DNA of 25,566 nucleotides from CAUZIB01 sp963578805 (GCA_963578805.1 CAUZDY010000039.1:1-25566); one strand, 5' to 3'. Positions 16,902 to 24,926 are shown, counted from the stretch's first letter. Translations and numbers: made by a program. Notes: a model not told the origin generated them from the letters alone.

Positions 16902-18026
16902 ATGCGATCCTGTCGTCACTGGCGATTTATTCTCGTTCTTGGCGTCGGATTCTTGACCCAGTTCGGGGAAGCCTTGTCGGTGCAGGCCCCGGTCGACGTG
17001 GCATCGTCGACCGGGGCGGTGCAATCCGAACTTACCCTCACGGCACGTACCGCACGCGTCAAGTTTGCCCCGACCCTGCGGGCAGACGACCCTAAGCACC
17101 AAAGACTGTTGTCGCCGTCGGGTGGAGATGGACGGGTGCACGTCGCGCAACTCGAAAGCACGGTGACCTTAACCTTGAGCGACGTCGAGTTGACTGTGGA
17201 CTCCTTGTCATCTCCCGGTCACGATTTATGGCTGGAGCGAACAGGTGAGAACTGGCAGTTGCAGTTAGGAGTGAACAACGGCATCAGCGAACCCGGCACA
17301 GCCACGGACTTGAGCACGGTGCCACTAACGCATTCGGTCCGGACCACTGCATCGCCGACGTTCACAGCCGCCTTGATTCCGACCGACGCAGATACGGGAC
17401 GCCTTCTGCTTCAGTGGGGTGTCGACCAGTGGACGGTCGACTTTCGATTCGGAGACCCACCCGAAAGAGAACGTCGCGCACCCGGAACGGGAGATAGTCG
17501 AACACGCGAAGACGACACCTCCTCTATTTCTCGCGGCAAGAGACTCAACGAGCGCAACGAGACCCAACTGGTGCTCCTCGATGGCTCTCGACTCAGCGTG
17601 CTCTTCTTTAAAGAGCTGGATATCGGCGGTCCTGACTTTCCCCAGATCGCGACGGCCAGTGATGGGATGCTGATTCAATTGACCGCTGGGGCTGTTACCC
17701 GCCTCAAGACCGAGACTCCACTGCAATTTGGCGAAACCATGGTCGATACGGACAACCTGGCACCTGGCTTCGCCGGTGCCTACGGTCTATGGCTCAAACG
17801 AGCGGAAGGTGGATGGCGGCTCGTCTTCACCCATGAGCCTGACGTCTGGGGGACTCAACACGATCCGGCGTTCGATGCTGCAGAAATCGAGCTGGCATAT
17901 TCACATGTCGATTCGTCCGCCCGACCATTTGGGGTTTCTATCCAGCCAACGGGGACGGATCGGGGACGTTTAGTACTGCACTGGGGACCTCATGAGTGGT
18001 CGGCGGACTTCATCGCAGCGGGCTGA
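16902..18026 (+). CDS. Secreted protein with two tandem DUF2911-like domains
   Basis: A 374-residue protein with a signal peptide (residues 1-29). The sequence contains an internal duplication. DLWLERTGENWQLQL (108-122) corresponds to GLWLKRAEGGWRLVF (295-309), and IPTDADTGRLLLQWG (159-173) to QPTGTDRGRLVLHWG (348-362). The second half keeps the DUF2911 hallmarks, including DVWGTQHDPAFD. The first half is degenerate and lacks that motif. A charged, low-complexity linker (about 183-220, rich in Arg, Glu, Asp) joins them. DUF2911 proteins are exported beta-rich proteins of unknown role. The start lies 14 bp after the stop of the copper monooxygenase gene with no clear ribosome site, which suggests translational coupling. 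Confidence 0.82.
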   Translation: MRSCRHWRFILVLGVGFLTQFGEALSVQAPVDVASSTGAVQSELTLTARTARVKFAPTLRADDPKHQRLLSPSGGDGRVHVAQLESTVTLTLSDVELTVDSLSSPGHDLWLERTGENWQLQLGVNNGISEPGTATDLSTVPLTHSVRTTASPTFTAALIPTDADTGRLLLQWGVDQWTVDFRFGDPPERERRAPGTGDSRTREDDTSSISRGKRLNERNETQLVLLDGSRLSVLFFKELDIGGPDFPQIATASDGMLIQLTAGAVTRLKTETPLQFGETMVDTDNLAPGFAGAYGLWLKRAEGGWRLVFTHEPDVWGTQHDPAFDAAEIELAYSHVDSSARPFGVSIQPTGTDRGRLVLHWGPHEWSADFIAAG

Positions 18027-18090
18027 CTCGGCTGTCGAGCACGCTCAAACAGCTTCGGACACAGCTTGACTCGGCAGGACGAGGTCGCCT

Positions 18091-18540
18091 TTAGGGAACA
18101 GGTGGGACTGCGATCACCCCGCCAAACGTGAACTGATTGAGGATTTCGATCCGATCCGAAAGTTCATCGTCACCTGCTGGAAACTCGTTCATCCGAAGAA
18201 TATACGCCAAGATGTCGGCCTTTGCTTGCCGACTTACGCTGGACGGATCGTCTTCTGGCATCGAGACCAAGACCCGCTCGAAGAAGTAACCCACCGTCCG
18301 GCCACTCCACCTGGTCATGAACGTCTGACCCACGATCTCGGGCACGACCTTTCCCCCCGCGAGGTCGGGCGCGTGACAGCTCTCGCACAAGTCACGATAC
18401 AGAACCTGGCCCCGGTTTGCCTGTACGTTCGTGTAAATTCCCTGCGAGACAAACTGCGGCCTAGGGGCGAAAGCCGTGACGCCGATCAGACTCGCCGTCA
18501 CTATCCCGACTACGGACGTCGTGATTAGCGGTCTACTCAC
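18091..18540 (-). CDS. Periplasmic c-type cytochrome, 149 residues
   Basis: A single-haem cytochrome c. The start is GTG 18540, followed by a signal peptide or anchor (TTSVVGIVTASLIGVTAFA). The haem motif is CESCH, followed by APDLAGGKVVPEIVGQTF, a candidate Met ligand in LVSMPEDDP, and ADILAYILRMNEFPAGDDEL. The last block closely resembles DVVAYILRANGVPAGDSEL in the cytochrome module of the PQQ dehydrogenase at 9701-11881, so the two are related modules. It starts 36 bp downstream of TPWG copy 2 and is probably co-transcribed with it. A role as electron acceptor or carrier for a periplasmic oxidoreductase is the natural reading. Confidence 0.88.
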   Translation of the reverse strand: MSRPLITTSVVGIVTASLIGVTAFAPRPQFVSQGIYTNVQANRGQVLYRDLCESCHAPDLAGGKVVPEIVGQTFMTRWSGRTVGYFFERVLVSMPEDDPSSVSRQAKADILAYILRMNEFPAGDDELSDRIEILNQFTFGGVIAVPPVP

Positions 18541-18576
18541 GGCGTCGTACCGCCTACCGAGACGGGGAAAGAAGCC

Positions 18577-19575
18577 CTACCTCGACCCTGTCCCGGTGTC
18601 TGTGGTCGCCTTGTCGACGGCACGGGCCCCACTGAGACTTCCCTCGATGCCGTAATTCCCCTCGTGACAGGCATATTCAAAGAGCTGCTTCTCATCCCTT
18701 GTCATCGGCAGCTGTACGGTCCAAGACCTTGTGAATGATTCCGGATCGTCGATCGTGTACTGGTAATCGAGCGTGTCCGCGTTCGCCCTGGTGAACCGTT
18801 CGGTCAGATGCAAGTTCTTGCCGGCTCCTCGGTAGCTGGTCTTCCCGTTGAAGTTGACCGTGTCGACCACCAAGGTGTCGCCTTCCCAGTGACCACGCGA
18901 ATCCCCTTTCCACTGGCGGATCGTGTCATTCATATGTGGACGCCCGTCCAGGGGAATAACGCGTACCTCATGGATCTGCTCGGTCAGAATCGCCACGTAG
19001 CCAGGAAGCTGGAACAACCTCATATTGTTGTTGTAACCACCCGGCATCATCGGCGGTCCGGTTCGCTGCTGGTGAATACACCGCTCGCCCAAGGGACGAT
19101 CCTCTATTCCATGGGCGGGACGGGCTACGACCGCGCGGCGATCGATCACACGCTTCTGGGCTTTCCGGGTCAAGGCGGGGAGTTTTCCATCCGGCGGATC
19201 CATAATTAGGGACGTGCGGTTTGTTCCGACGATCGCCGTACCCTTGTCCCACCAAAATTCGTTGTAGGCCCGGGCAAGGTCGCTTGTCTGCACCGTGCCA
19301 TTGATAAAGCCGCCCCGACTCCCGTCCTCATCCCGGCGATCGGCGTTCCGGCGCTGGAGAGTCTCCTCGACGAACTCGGCCGCTTCCTCGTCCGTGAACA
19401 CCTTTTTGTCCGCCAGGTCGTCGGGGCGTTCCAGCGGCGTCAAGGTCGAGTAACTCCACCCACCTTGGAGGTCCGGGTCACCCCAAGGGGTTCTAGTCTG
19501 ACCAACCGCGGCTACCGGCACGAGCAGGACAGCGGCAACCACAGCCACAAACGCCGCAAGATATCGTGTGATCAT
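18577..19575 (-). CDS. Secreted uncharacterised TPWG-family protein, copy 2
   Basis: A 332-residue protein with AGGAGGG 5 bases before ATG 19575 and a signal peptide ending AAVGQ. The mature protein opens TPWGDPDLQGGW (29-40). It shares with copy 1 RTSLIMDPPDG, DRPLGERC, PGYVAILTE, RQWKGDSRGHWEGDTLVV in two parts (220-237), ERFTRANADTLDY, and EYACHEGNYG. Cys166 and Cys303 are the conserved pair. It is the shortest copy, without the long Thr/Ser linker of copy 1. A small cytochrome c follows after 36 bp in the same direction, the clearest link in this window between the family and redox chemistry. Function is unknown. Confidence 0.87.
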   Translation of the reverse strand: MITRYLAAFVAVVAAVLLVPVAAVGQTRTPWGDPDLQGGWSYSTLTPLERPDDLADKKVFTDEEAAEFVEETLQRRNADRRDEDGSRGGFINGTVQTSDLARAYNEFWWDKGTAIVGTNRTSLIMDPPDGKLPALTRKAQKRVIDRRAVVARPAHGIEDRPLGERCIHQQRTGPPMMPGGYNNNMRLFQLPGYVAILTEQIHEVRVIPLDGRPHMNDTIRQWKGDSRGHWEGDTLVVDTVNFNGKTSYRGAGKNLHLTERFTRANADTLDYQYTIDDPESFTRSWTVQLPMTRDEKQLFEYACHEGNYGIEGSLSGARAVDKATTDTGTGSR

Positions 19576-19601
19576 TCAACCCTCCTCACTTTTCTCGTTC
19601 G

Positions 19602-19631
19602 CACATACGCACCGCCTGTAGCCATTGTCAA
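19602..19631 (-). promoter_or_regulatory. Candidate promoter for TPWG copy 2 and cytochrome c
   Basis: On the minus strand a perfect TTGACA (19626-19631) is followed after 18 bases by TATGTG (19602-19607). The predicted start is near 19595, about 20 bases before the ATG, with the ribosome site in between. The remainder of the 128-bp gap to the esterase gene shows no other feature. Confidence 0.45.
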
Positions 19632-19703
19632 GCTGTCGATACTTCAACAGCATAGCGGGTACCAAAAACTCAATCAGAGACAGTCGATCAGTCTGTTAGT
19701 TGA

Positions 19704-20477
19704 TCAGTTCGTACGGGAATGATTTTTGAAAAATGAGACGATCCGATCGGCAGTTTCACGCGGATAGACGTGGCCGCCAGAGTGGATCCAGGTCATGACT
19801 GGGGTTGCTGTGTCTGTCGGTCCGTAAATCGTGCAGCCATCCCCACACGGCGTCGTTGTGGTGCCAACACCGTTCACCGCGACAGCGATTTCAATCGTGG
19901 CCACCTGATCGGAAAAACTCACCTGCCGATCGCGCTCCCCAGCCACATGAAAGAGCGTCCCCGGCTGTGTGGGTCGAACCGAAGGACGGAGTCGGCCCGC
20001 GACCGGGGCGTAGGCGGCAAACACGCCAGGGCGCTCGGCCCATAGGAGGTAGGTAAACATGCCGCCATTCGAAAACCCGGTGACATAGATGCGGTCGTCG
20101 TCAATCTTGTACATCGTTCGCAACGACAAAAGCGCCACGTCGACGAGCCTCAGGTCGCGATTGACGTCATTATCTTGCTCCACCTGCCAGCCAGTGAGGC
20201 TGCCGCGAGTCTGGAGTCCCTGAAAATAAACAACGATCGCGTCGGGCCACGCCATGTGAACATTCGTATTCTGAAAATTCTGCATGCTGTCGCCACGCCC
20301 GTGAAACGCTAGCACTAGCGGAATCCGTGCCGCTCCCCCAGACCCAGCCGGGGCGTAAACAATGGCCTCCCGTCTCTCGCCGTCGACCTCCCATGTCATG
20401 ACCTCGGCGGAGATGTCACGGGCCCCAAGGATCAACAGTATGCCGACCAGACCGACGTGCGCCAGGTGCGTTCTCAT
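19704..20477 (-). CDS. Secreted LpqC/PHB-depolymerase-like esterase
   Basis: A 257-residue alpha/beta hydrolase with a signal peptide (LVGILLILGARDISA). The catalytic triad is visible: Ser136 in GFSNGG, Asp183 in GERDRQV and His236 in HSGGHVYP. The oxyanion region is LAFHGRG, and the block VDVALLSLRTMYKIDDDRIYVTGFSNGG, taken in parts, is typical of the LpqC/polyhydroxybutyrate depolymerase and feruloyl esterase group. A short Cys pair (Cys211, Cys215) may form a disulfide. It lacks substrate-binding domains, so it is more likely a small secreted esterase than a polymer depolymerase. The ribosome site is weak (GGA). TPWG copy 3 ends 131 bp upstream on the same strand; that gap shows no gene. 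Confidence 0.88.
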   Translation of the reverse strand: MRTHLAHVGLVGILLILGARDISAEVMTWEVDGERREAIVYAPAGSGGAARIPLVLAFHGRGDSMQNFQNTNVHMAWPDAIVVYFQGLQTRGSLTGWQVEQDNDVNRDLRLVDVALLSLRTMYKIDDDRIYVTGFSNGGMFTYLLWAERPGVFAAYAPVAGRLRPSVRPTQPGTLFHVAGERDRQVSFSDQVATIEIAVAVNGVGTTTTPCGDGCTIYGPTDTATPVMTWIHSGGHVYPRETADRIVSFFKNHSRTN

Positions 20478-20608
20478 CTACTTTTTTCCATGACTCCTGG
20501 CTGGACATCCACCGATCCAGACGAGGCTCACCGACTCCATTGGTCTCAGCTCGGTCATCGACTCCGCGACGCACTTACCTCGTGGTCGGATACTTCGAAT
20601 CGGCGTCC

Positions 20609-21748
20609 TTACCGTGCGCCACCGCCGCCGGTCGTACTATCCATCGAGAACGGATCAGGTCCCGTGCCTTCGGCAAAGTCCTGCTCATCATTCCGCGCAC
20701 CGATGAACATCGCTGATATGCCATAGTTTCCGTCGTAGCACCGCGGCTCGTAGTAAATGCGGTTCTCCTGATCGCTCTGACGCTTTAGCGTTTGCCGGAC
20801 GGTCCACGGCTCGACCCACACCGTCGCATCATCCAAGGTGACCTCGTACTCGAGCGTATCGGCATCGGCGCGTGTGTACCGTTCGATCATCTTGAGGTTC
20901 GCACCCGAGCCACGATACGGAAACTTGGGAGAGAAGTTGGTCGTTTCGATGACGAGCGTCTCGCCCTCCCATCGCCCGCGTGCGTCGCCGTGGCGAAGAC
21001 GGATCTGGATCGCCGGGTGGCTCCCGCTCAAATTGATGACACGCTGGAACCCCTGGCCCTGCCCGGTGTCATAGCCTATCGCGACCGAATCCTCGCCCTG
21101 CACAATGCGACGGAACCCATTGAAGTCTGGCGCACGCCCACCCATGCACCGATCACTTAAACTTTGGTCCTCAGGACCGTCGTGACGGTTCATCCGCTGC
21201 GTGTTGTAGAAGGGCGGAATCTCGAACCGGCGGGGTGATACTGGCCCGTATTCCCCACCTTCACAGGCGCGGGCGCCTTGCTCGCAGGTGGGGGTGTTCC
21301 GCATGAGCGCTTGACGCCACTCTCGTTGGACGTCGGCCTTCCGCTGAGCGTCTGGTGTCAAGGCGGGAATCCTCCCATCCGGCGGGTCGACGACGAGTGA
21401 CGTGCGTGGTCCCGTCGGCTTCACCGAGGTATAAACTTCGTTGTACGCTCCTGAAACGTCCTGCGCCGTTCCGACGCCTTCGCGTCGGTCACGACGTGCG
21501 TCTCCCATGCGGGCCAGGTCCTGCTCGGCCCGCTCTTCATCTGTGAGAAACTCTCGATCACCAAGTGCTGAATTTCGTTCGAGAGGTGTGCGGTAAACAT
21601 CGAGCCAGATCCCGTCCAGACTGGGATGCCCCCACGTGGTCGTGCTCTGAGACTGCCCGGTTACCGGCACTGTCGTCAGACGAAGCATCACGATAACAGC
21701 CGCAAGTACCATCAGAACACCAACCGACTCCAGTAGTCGTCGCATCAT
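20609..21748 (-). CDS. Secreted uncharacterised TPWG-family protein, copy 3 (divergent)
   Basis: About 379 residues. The start is set by GGGGAGG: ATG 21748 lies 7 bases from it, whereas ATG 21754 is only one base away and ATG 21799 lies upstream of it. A signal peptide (SVGVLMVLAAVIVML) leads to a variant opening TTTWGHPSLDGIW. Shared blocks are RTSLVVDPPDGRIPALT, GDARGRWEGETLVIETTNF in two parts, ERYTRADADTLEY and DGNYG. The conserved Cys pair is Cys201 (SDRC) and Cys337 (PRCYDGNYG). An insertion absent in the other two copies spans about 145-190 and carries two extra cysteines (155, 162). The first His of CHEGNY is replaced by Tyr. The C-terminus ends in a Gly-rich tail. Function unknown. 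Confidence 0.85.
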   Translation of the reverse strand: MMRRLLESVGVLMVLAAVIVMLRLTTVPVTGQSQSTTTWGHPSLDGIWLDVYRTPLERNSALGDREFLTDEERAEQDLARMGDARRDRREGVGTAQDVSGAYNEVYTSVKPTGPRTSLVVDPPDGRIPALTPDAQRKADVQREWRQALMRNTPTCEQGARACEGGEYGPVSPRRFEIPPFYNTQRMNRHDGPEDQSLSDRCMGGRAPDFNGFRRIVQGEDSVAIGYDTGQGQGFQRVINLSGSHPAIQIRLRHGDARGRWEGETLVIETTNFSPKFPYRGSGANLKMIERYTRADADTLEYEVTLDDATVWVEPWTVRQTLKRQSDQENRIYYEPRCYDGNYGISAMFIGARNDEQDFAEGTGPDPFSMDSTTGGGGAR

Positions 21749-21786
21749 TCTCATACCTCCCCAAAACTTCCAGAACACGTCACCTG

Positions 21787-21798
21787 TGAAACGTTTCA
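21787..21798. promoter_or_regulatory. Perfect 12-bp palindrome, LacI-family-like operator
   Basis: TGAAACGTTTCA is a perfect palindrome with the central CG and AACGTT core common to LacI/GalR-family operators. It lies exactly where transcription of TPWG copy 3 should begin, between the predicted -10 box and the ribosome site, so a bound repressor would block the promoter. No LacI-type regulator gene is in the window, and I did not see the same palindrome before the other two copies. Confidence 0.55.
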
Positions 21799-21805
21799 AC
21801 CTTGG

Positions 21806-21835
21806 TTAATATACCTCGTCGACTACCTCTGTCAA
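21806..21835 (-). promoter_or_regulatory. Strong candidate sigma-70 promoter for TPWG copy 3
   Basis: On the minus strand a perfect TTGACA (21830-21835) precedes an AT-rich -10 region: TATATT (21808-21813, 16-base spacer) or TATTAA (21806-21811, 18-base spacer). The predicted start falls near 21799, at the edge of the 12-bp palindrome. It is the best promoter match I found in the window. Confidence 0.55.
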
Positions 21836-21966
21836 TTATTCCAGCGGTTGCTCGGTGTCGAATCCAAGCGAATTCTTTTCACCCAGATGCCTTGAACCGT
21901 ATGATCTTGAGGTTCAATTGGCCATCAAAGGTAGCCACGACTCCCTGCCTGGCGGCCGGTCACCCC

Positions 21967-22602
21967 ATGACTAGAAAGAAACGCCTCCGCTTCAATGCAC
22001 TCCGCGGGATGGACAACGTCATCGACGGGAGACTCTGTGAACCGGACTGGTTTCAACTGCTCTTTGGCTGTGGCGAATTGGTCACCCTCGAGCTGGGATG
22101 CGGCCGCGGGGAATATACGCTTGCACTTGCCCGGTGTCGGCGGAATGTCGGCGTGCTCGGGGTGGATCGAAACGGGGCCCGCCTGTGGAAGGGCGCGGAG
22201 CAAGCGCTTGACGAAGGTCTCGCCAATGCGTTCTTTCTCCGCGCCTTGGTCGAGCATCTGGAGAAACATATCCCGCCCGGTCGGGTCGGTGAGATATGGC
22301 TTCCGTTTCCTGACCCACTGCCCAAGAATAGGCAGGCCAAGCACCGACTGCTCTCAGTTCTCTTTCTGGAACGCTACCGCCGGCTGCTGTGCCCTGGCGG
22401 GGTTCTGCACCTAAAGACGGACGACCTGGACCTGATGCACTTTGCCGACCAGACCGTGCATGAGACAGGAGGCCGTGCTCTCGAGGGCCCCGCCCACCTT
22501 ACGGGTAAAGACAGAGAGGTTATGGCGGTCCGGACAACCTACGAGAAAAAGTATCGCGGCGAGGGTCGGATCATCTACGATCGAAGTTTCCGTCTTGATT
22601 GA
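21967..22602 (+). CDS. trmB: tRNA (guanine46-N7)-methyltransferase
   Basis: About 211 residues from ATG 21967; the open frame runs 55 codons further upstream, but family proteins begin with a short basic stretch just like MTRKKRLRFNALRGMDNV. The SAM-binding motif is LELGCGRGEYT (41-51), followed by GVDRNGARLWKGAEQA. The substrate and catalytic block is WLPFPDPLPKNRQAKHRL (111-128), a slight variant of the usual FPDPWPKKRHxKRR. TYEKKY near the C-terminus also fits. The enzyme methylates G46 in the variable loop of many tRNAs in the cytosol. It is the one clear housekeeping gene here and marks chromosomal backbone. The ribosome site is poor. Confidence 0.92.
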   Translation: MTRKKRLRFNALRGMDNVIDGRLCEPDWFQLLFGCGELVTLELGCGRGEYTLALARCRRNVGVLGVDRNGARLWKGAEQALDEGLANAFFLRALVEHLEKHIPPGRVGEIWLPFPDPLPKNRQAKHRLLSVLFLERYRRLLCPGGVLHLKTDDLDLMHFADQTVHETGGRALEGPAHLTGKDREVMAVRTTYEKKYRGEGRIIYDRSFRLD

Positions 22603-22651
22603 TTTCTCACGTCACGTCACGAATCTTGGGTAGAATCATCAGAAGGACATC

Positions 22652-23653
22652 ATGAGTGACAGTAAGAGTTTGAACCAGAAAGCGCCGTGGATCACATATC
22701 GCCACCAGCTTAAAGTCTTGGACTGTACCGTCCGCGACGGCGGCCTGATCAACGATCATCAATTCAACGACGGATTCGTCCGAGCGGTATACGACACATG
22801 CATCGCTGCAGGCATGGATGCGATGGAGATCGGTTACAAGAATGCTGAGCGGTTGTTCCCGAAAGACCGATTCGGTCCGTGGCGGCACTGCGACGAAGAG
22901 GATTTGCGGCGGGTCGTCGGCGACCATGATGCGAAGAGCACCGGCTTGACACTCGCGGCCATGGCCGATGCCGGCAAGAGTGACTGGAAAACCAGCATCG
23001 GACCTGCCGACGACAGCGTCCTGGGGATTATCCGCGTCGCCTTCTACGCCCATCAGGTTTCAGAGGCAGTGGAGATGATCCACCACGCCAGCGAGCAGGG
23101 CTACGAGACTACGGCCAACCTGATGGCTGTGTCGAACATCACCGAGGAAGAAATCGAGACGGTGCTTAAGGCAATCGCACCCACATCAGCAAGCACAATG
23201 GTAATCGTCGATAGCTTCGGTCACCTCTACCGCGAACAGATCGACCGCTTGTATCACAAATACGCCGAAGCGATGAGGGGTACCGGAAAAGAGATCGGTA
23301 TCCACGCTCACAACAACATGCAGCTTGCGTTTGCAAACACGATCGAGGCGATTGTCCTTGGTGCAAATCGCATCGATGCGACCATGGCTGGGCTTGGACG
23401 CGGTGCAGGCAACTGTCCGATGGAACTCTTGCTCGGTTTCCTGCGCAACCCGAAATTCAAGCTACGGCCGGTCATCCGTTTACTTCAGGAGCAGATACCT
23501 GAGATTCGAAAGACCGTCGAGTGGGGGCCAATGATTCCCTACAACATCACAGGCCAGCTTAATCTTCACCCACGTGCGGCCATGGAATTTCGAACGAGTG
23601 ACAACCCTGATGACTTCGTCGCCTTTTACGACAAAATCGTGAACGAGACATAG
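22652..23653 (+). CDS. DRE-TIM metallolyase (HMGL-like aldolase)
   Basis: A 333-residue TIM-barrel protein with AAGGA 5 bases before the ATG. The hallmark is DCTVRDGGLIND, with Asp24, Arg28 and Asp29 as metal and catalytic residues. His218 and His220 (GIHAHNN) complete the divalent metal site, followed by GLGRGAGNCPMELL. These features place it among 4-hydroxy-2-oxovalerate aldolase/isopropylmalate synthase-like enzymes that make or break a C-C bond next to a pyruvate enolate. The C-terminal part (GPMIPYNITGQLNLHPR) is typical of short aldolase-catalytic-domain proteins rather than of MhpE/DmpG, and no acetaldehyde dehydrogenase partner is adjacent. It follows trmB after 49 bp and may share its transcript. 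Confidence 0.88.
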   Translation: MSDSKSLNQKAPWITYRHQLKVLDCTVRDGGLINDHQFNDGFVRAVYDTCIAAGMDAMEIGYKNAERLFPKDRFGPWRHCDEEDLRRVVGDHDAKSTGLTLAAMADAGKSDWKTSIGPADDSVLGIIRVAFYAHQVSEAVEMIHHASEQGYETTANLMAVSNITEEEIETVLKAIAPTSASTMVIVDSFGHLYREQIDRLYHKYAEAMRGTGKEIGIHAHNNMQLAFANTIEAIVLGANRIDATMAGLGRGAGNCPMELLLGFLRNPKFKLRPVIRLLQEQIPEIRKTVEWGPMIPYNITGQLNLHPRAAMEFRTSDNPDDFVAFYDKIVNET

Positions 23654-23656
23654 ACA

Positions 23657-23702
23657 CCGCTACGCACGATTTTAGATTTACGTTTCGGCCAAATCGTAGC
23701 GG
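23657..23702 (+). terminator. Hairpin directly after the aldolase gene
   Basis: CCGCTAC (23657-23663) plus GATTT (23668-23672) pair perfectly with AAATC (23691-23695) plus GTAGCGG (23696-23702). This gives a 12-bp stem with a 4-base bulge and an 18-base loop, starting 4 bases after the stop codon. No T-tract follows, so it may stabilise the transcript end or act with other factors. The rest of the gap to 23841 shows no gene. Confidence 0.4.
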
Positions 23703-23841
23703 CTGGACTCGAGACCCTATATTTTCCTACTCGAGATGTGACGGATTTATCCATTGACATCGTTATGCCATGCGCACCGTTGACTCGCCCGACAAGGGCC
23801 AGGGCGCGTGACCGGACCCTCCTTCAAAACACGAGAACGTT

Positions 23842-24765
23842 GTGAACGTAAAAGCTTCCAGACTTTGTATCGCTGGCCTCGTCTGTGCTTTCGTACTGTC
23901 TGCCTACCCGCCCTATGCCTGGGCTCAGTGTGACAGCCCCGTCGCTTTACAGATTCTTGGCTCGGGCGGACCGTTCGGTATCGGGCGGGTCTCGTCTGGA
24001 TACATCGTCTGGATCGACGGCGTCAGTCGGATCATGGTGGACGCCGGGGGTGGAACTTTTGCTCACTTTCATAAGGCGGGCGCACAAATCTCAGACGTTC
24101 GCTTGCTCGCGGTCAGTCATTTTCATCCCGACCACTCGTCGGAAATCCCCGCGTTGCTCTGGCCAGAGGCGTCAACCGTCCACATGGCTGGTCCCTCTGG
24201 TAACGGCGGTTACCCGTCCTTAGACGAATTTATCAATGGCCTCTTTGGAGCACCTGATGCAGTTTTCCGTGTGCTTGGTCAGCGTCTCAATCTTTCGACC
24301 ACGACAGTGGACGTATTGGCGGCTCAGTCCGTGGAGGTCTTTTCCGACGAACAGGTACGGGTACGTGGAATCGGTGTTCCGCACGGCGATGTTCCAACAG
24401 TCGGCTACCGAGTGGACGTCGGCGATGCCAGTGTCGGCTTCAGCAGCGACCAGATTGGCACGAACCCCGCCTACACGGCGCTTGTCCGAGGCGTTGACCT
24501 GCTGATCGTTCACTTTGCCGCATCAGAAACCCCAGTGGGGCGAACGGCAACCCTCCATGCGACACCGAGTGTGTGGGGGCAGATGGCATCTGACGTGCAG
24601 GCCGGAGGGGTCGTACTCAGCCACCTCTCGGAGAGTAAACCTGGCCACTCTCGTCACGGAAGCCACAGCGGTTCAGACCTTGACGGCAGTGTGGCACACT
24701 TCCGGTCGCACTATGACGGTCCTCTGACGATCGCAGAAGATTTGATGTGCATAGCGATCGAGTAG
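23842..24765 (+). CDS. Secreted MBL-fold hydrolase (RNase Z/arylsulfatase-like group)
   Basis: A 307-residue protein starting at GTG 23842 (GAG 6 bases upstream, weak), with a signal peptide ending YAWAQC. The metal motif is HFHPDH (93-98): His93, His95, Asp97, His98. Further candidate ligands are His181 (VPHGDVP), Asp203 (FSSDQ) and His261 (LSHLSE). The layout, with ILGSGGP near the start, an N-terminal GYIVWIDG strand and IMVDAGGGT, matches the RNase Z-like branch rather than B3 lactamases; a signal peptide argues against tRNA processing. Likely a periplasmic phosphodiesterase, sulfatase or similar hydrolase. It stands alone between the aldolase and the tRNA fragment. Confidence 0.85.
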   Translation: MNVKASRLCIAGLVCAFVLSAYPPYAWAQCDSPVALQILGSGGPFGIGRVSSGYIVWIDGVSRIMVDAGGGTFAHFHKAGAQISDVRLLAVSHFHPDHSSEIPALLWPEASTVHMAGPSGNGGYPSLDEFINGLFGAPDAVFRVLGQRLNLSTTTVDVLAAQSVEVFSDEQVRVRGIGVPHGDVPTVGYRVDVGDASVGFSSDQIGTNPAYTALVRGVDLLIVHFAASETPVGRTATLHATPSVWGQMASDVQAGGVVLSHLSESKPGHSRHGSHSGSDLDGSVAHFRSHYDGPLTIAEDLMCIAIE

Positions 24766-24782
24766 TGACGAGAAATCAGTTC

Positions 24783-24803
24783 GAGTTGTTCAGGAACTAA
24801 CTC
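24783..24803 (+). terminator. Small hairpin after the MBL-fold gene
   Basis: GAGTT-GTTC (24783-24791) pairs with GAAC-T-AACTC (24794-24803), a compact stem with one bulged base and a very tight loop, 17 bases after the stop codon. There is no T-run. The remaining 120 bp up to the tRNA fragment hold nothing I recognise. Confidence 0.3.
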
Positions 24804-24926
24804 AACTCCTTGGTCGCGACGACGCGCCGCTCGGACCTTATGGCAGCGTATAGATTGCGGCATCCTCCAGAAGCTGCCGTCGGACACTCAGAGCCACCAC
24901 CTCAAACCGATCGAAACGTTGACGAT

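Noticed and set aside
19686..19708. Direct repeat GATCAGT twice, 16 bases apart, at the end of the esterase gene
   Set aside because: Too short to stand out from chance, overlaps coding sequence, and is not placed at a promoter.
23705..23736. Two CTCGAG sites flanking an AT-rich stretch after the aldolase gene
   Set aside because: A six-base palindrome occurring twice close together is compatible with chance and has no other supporting structure.
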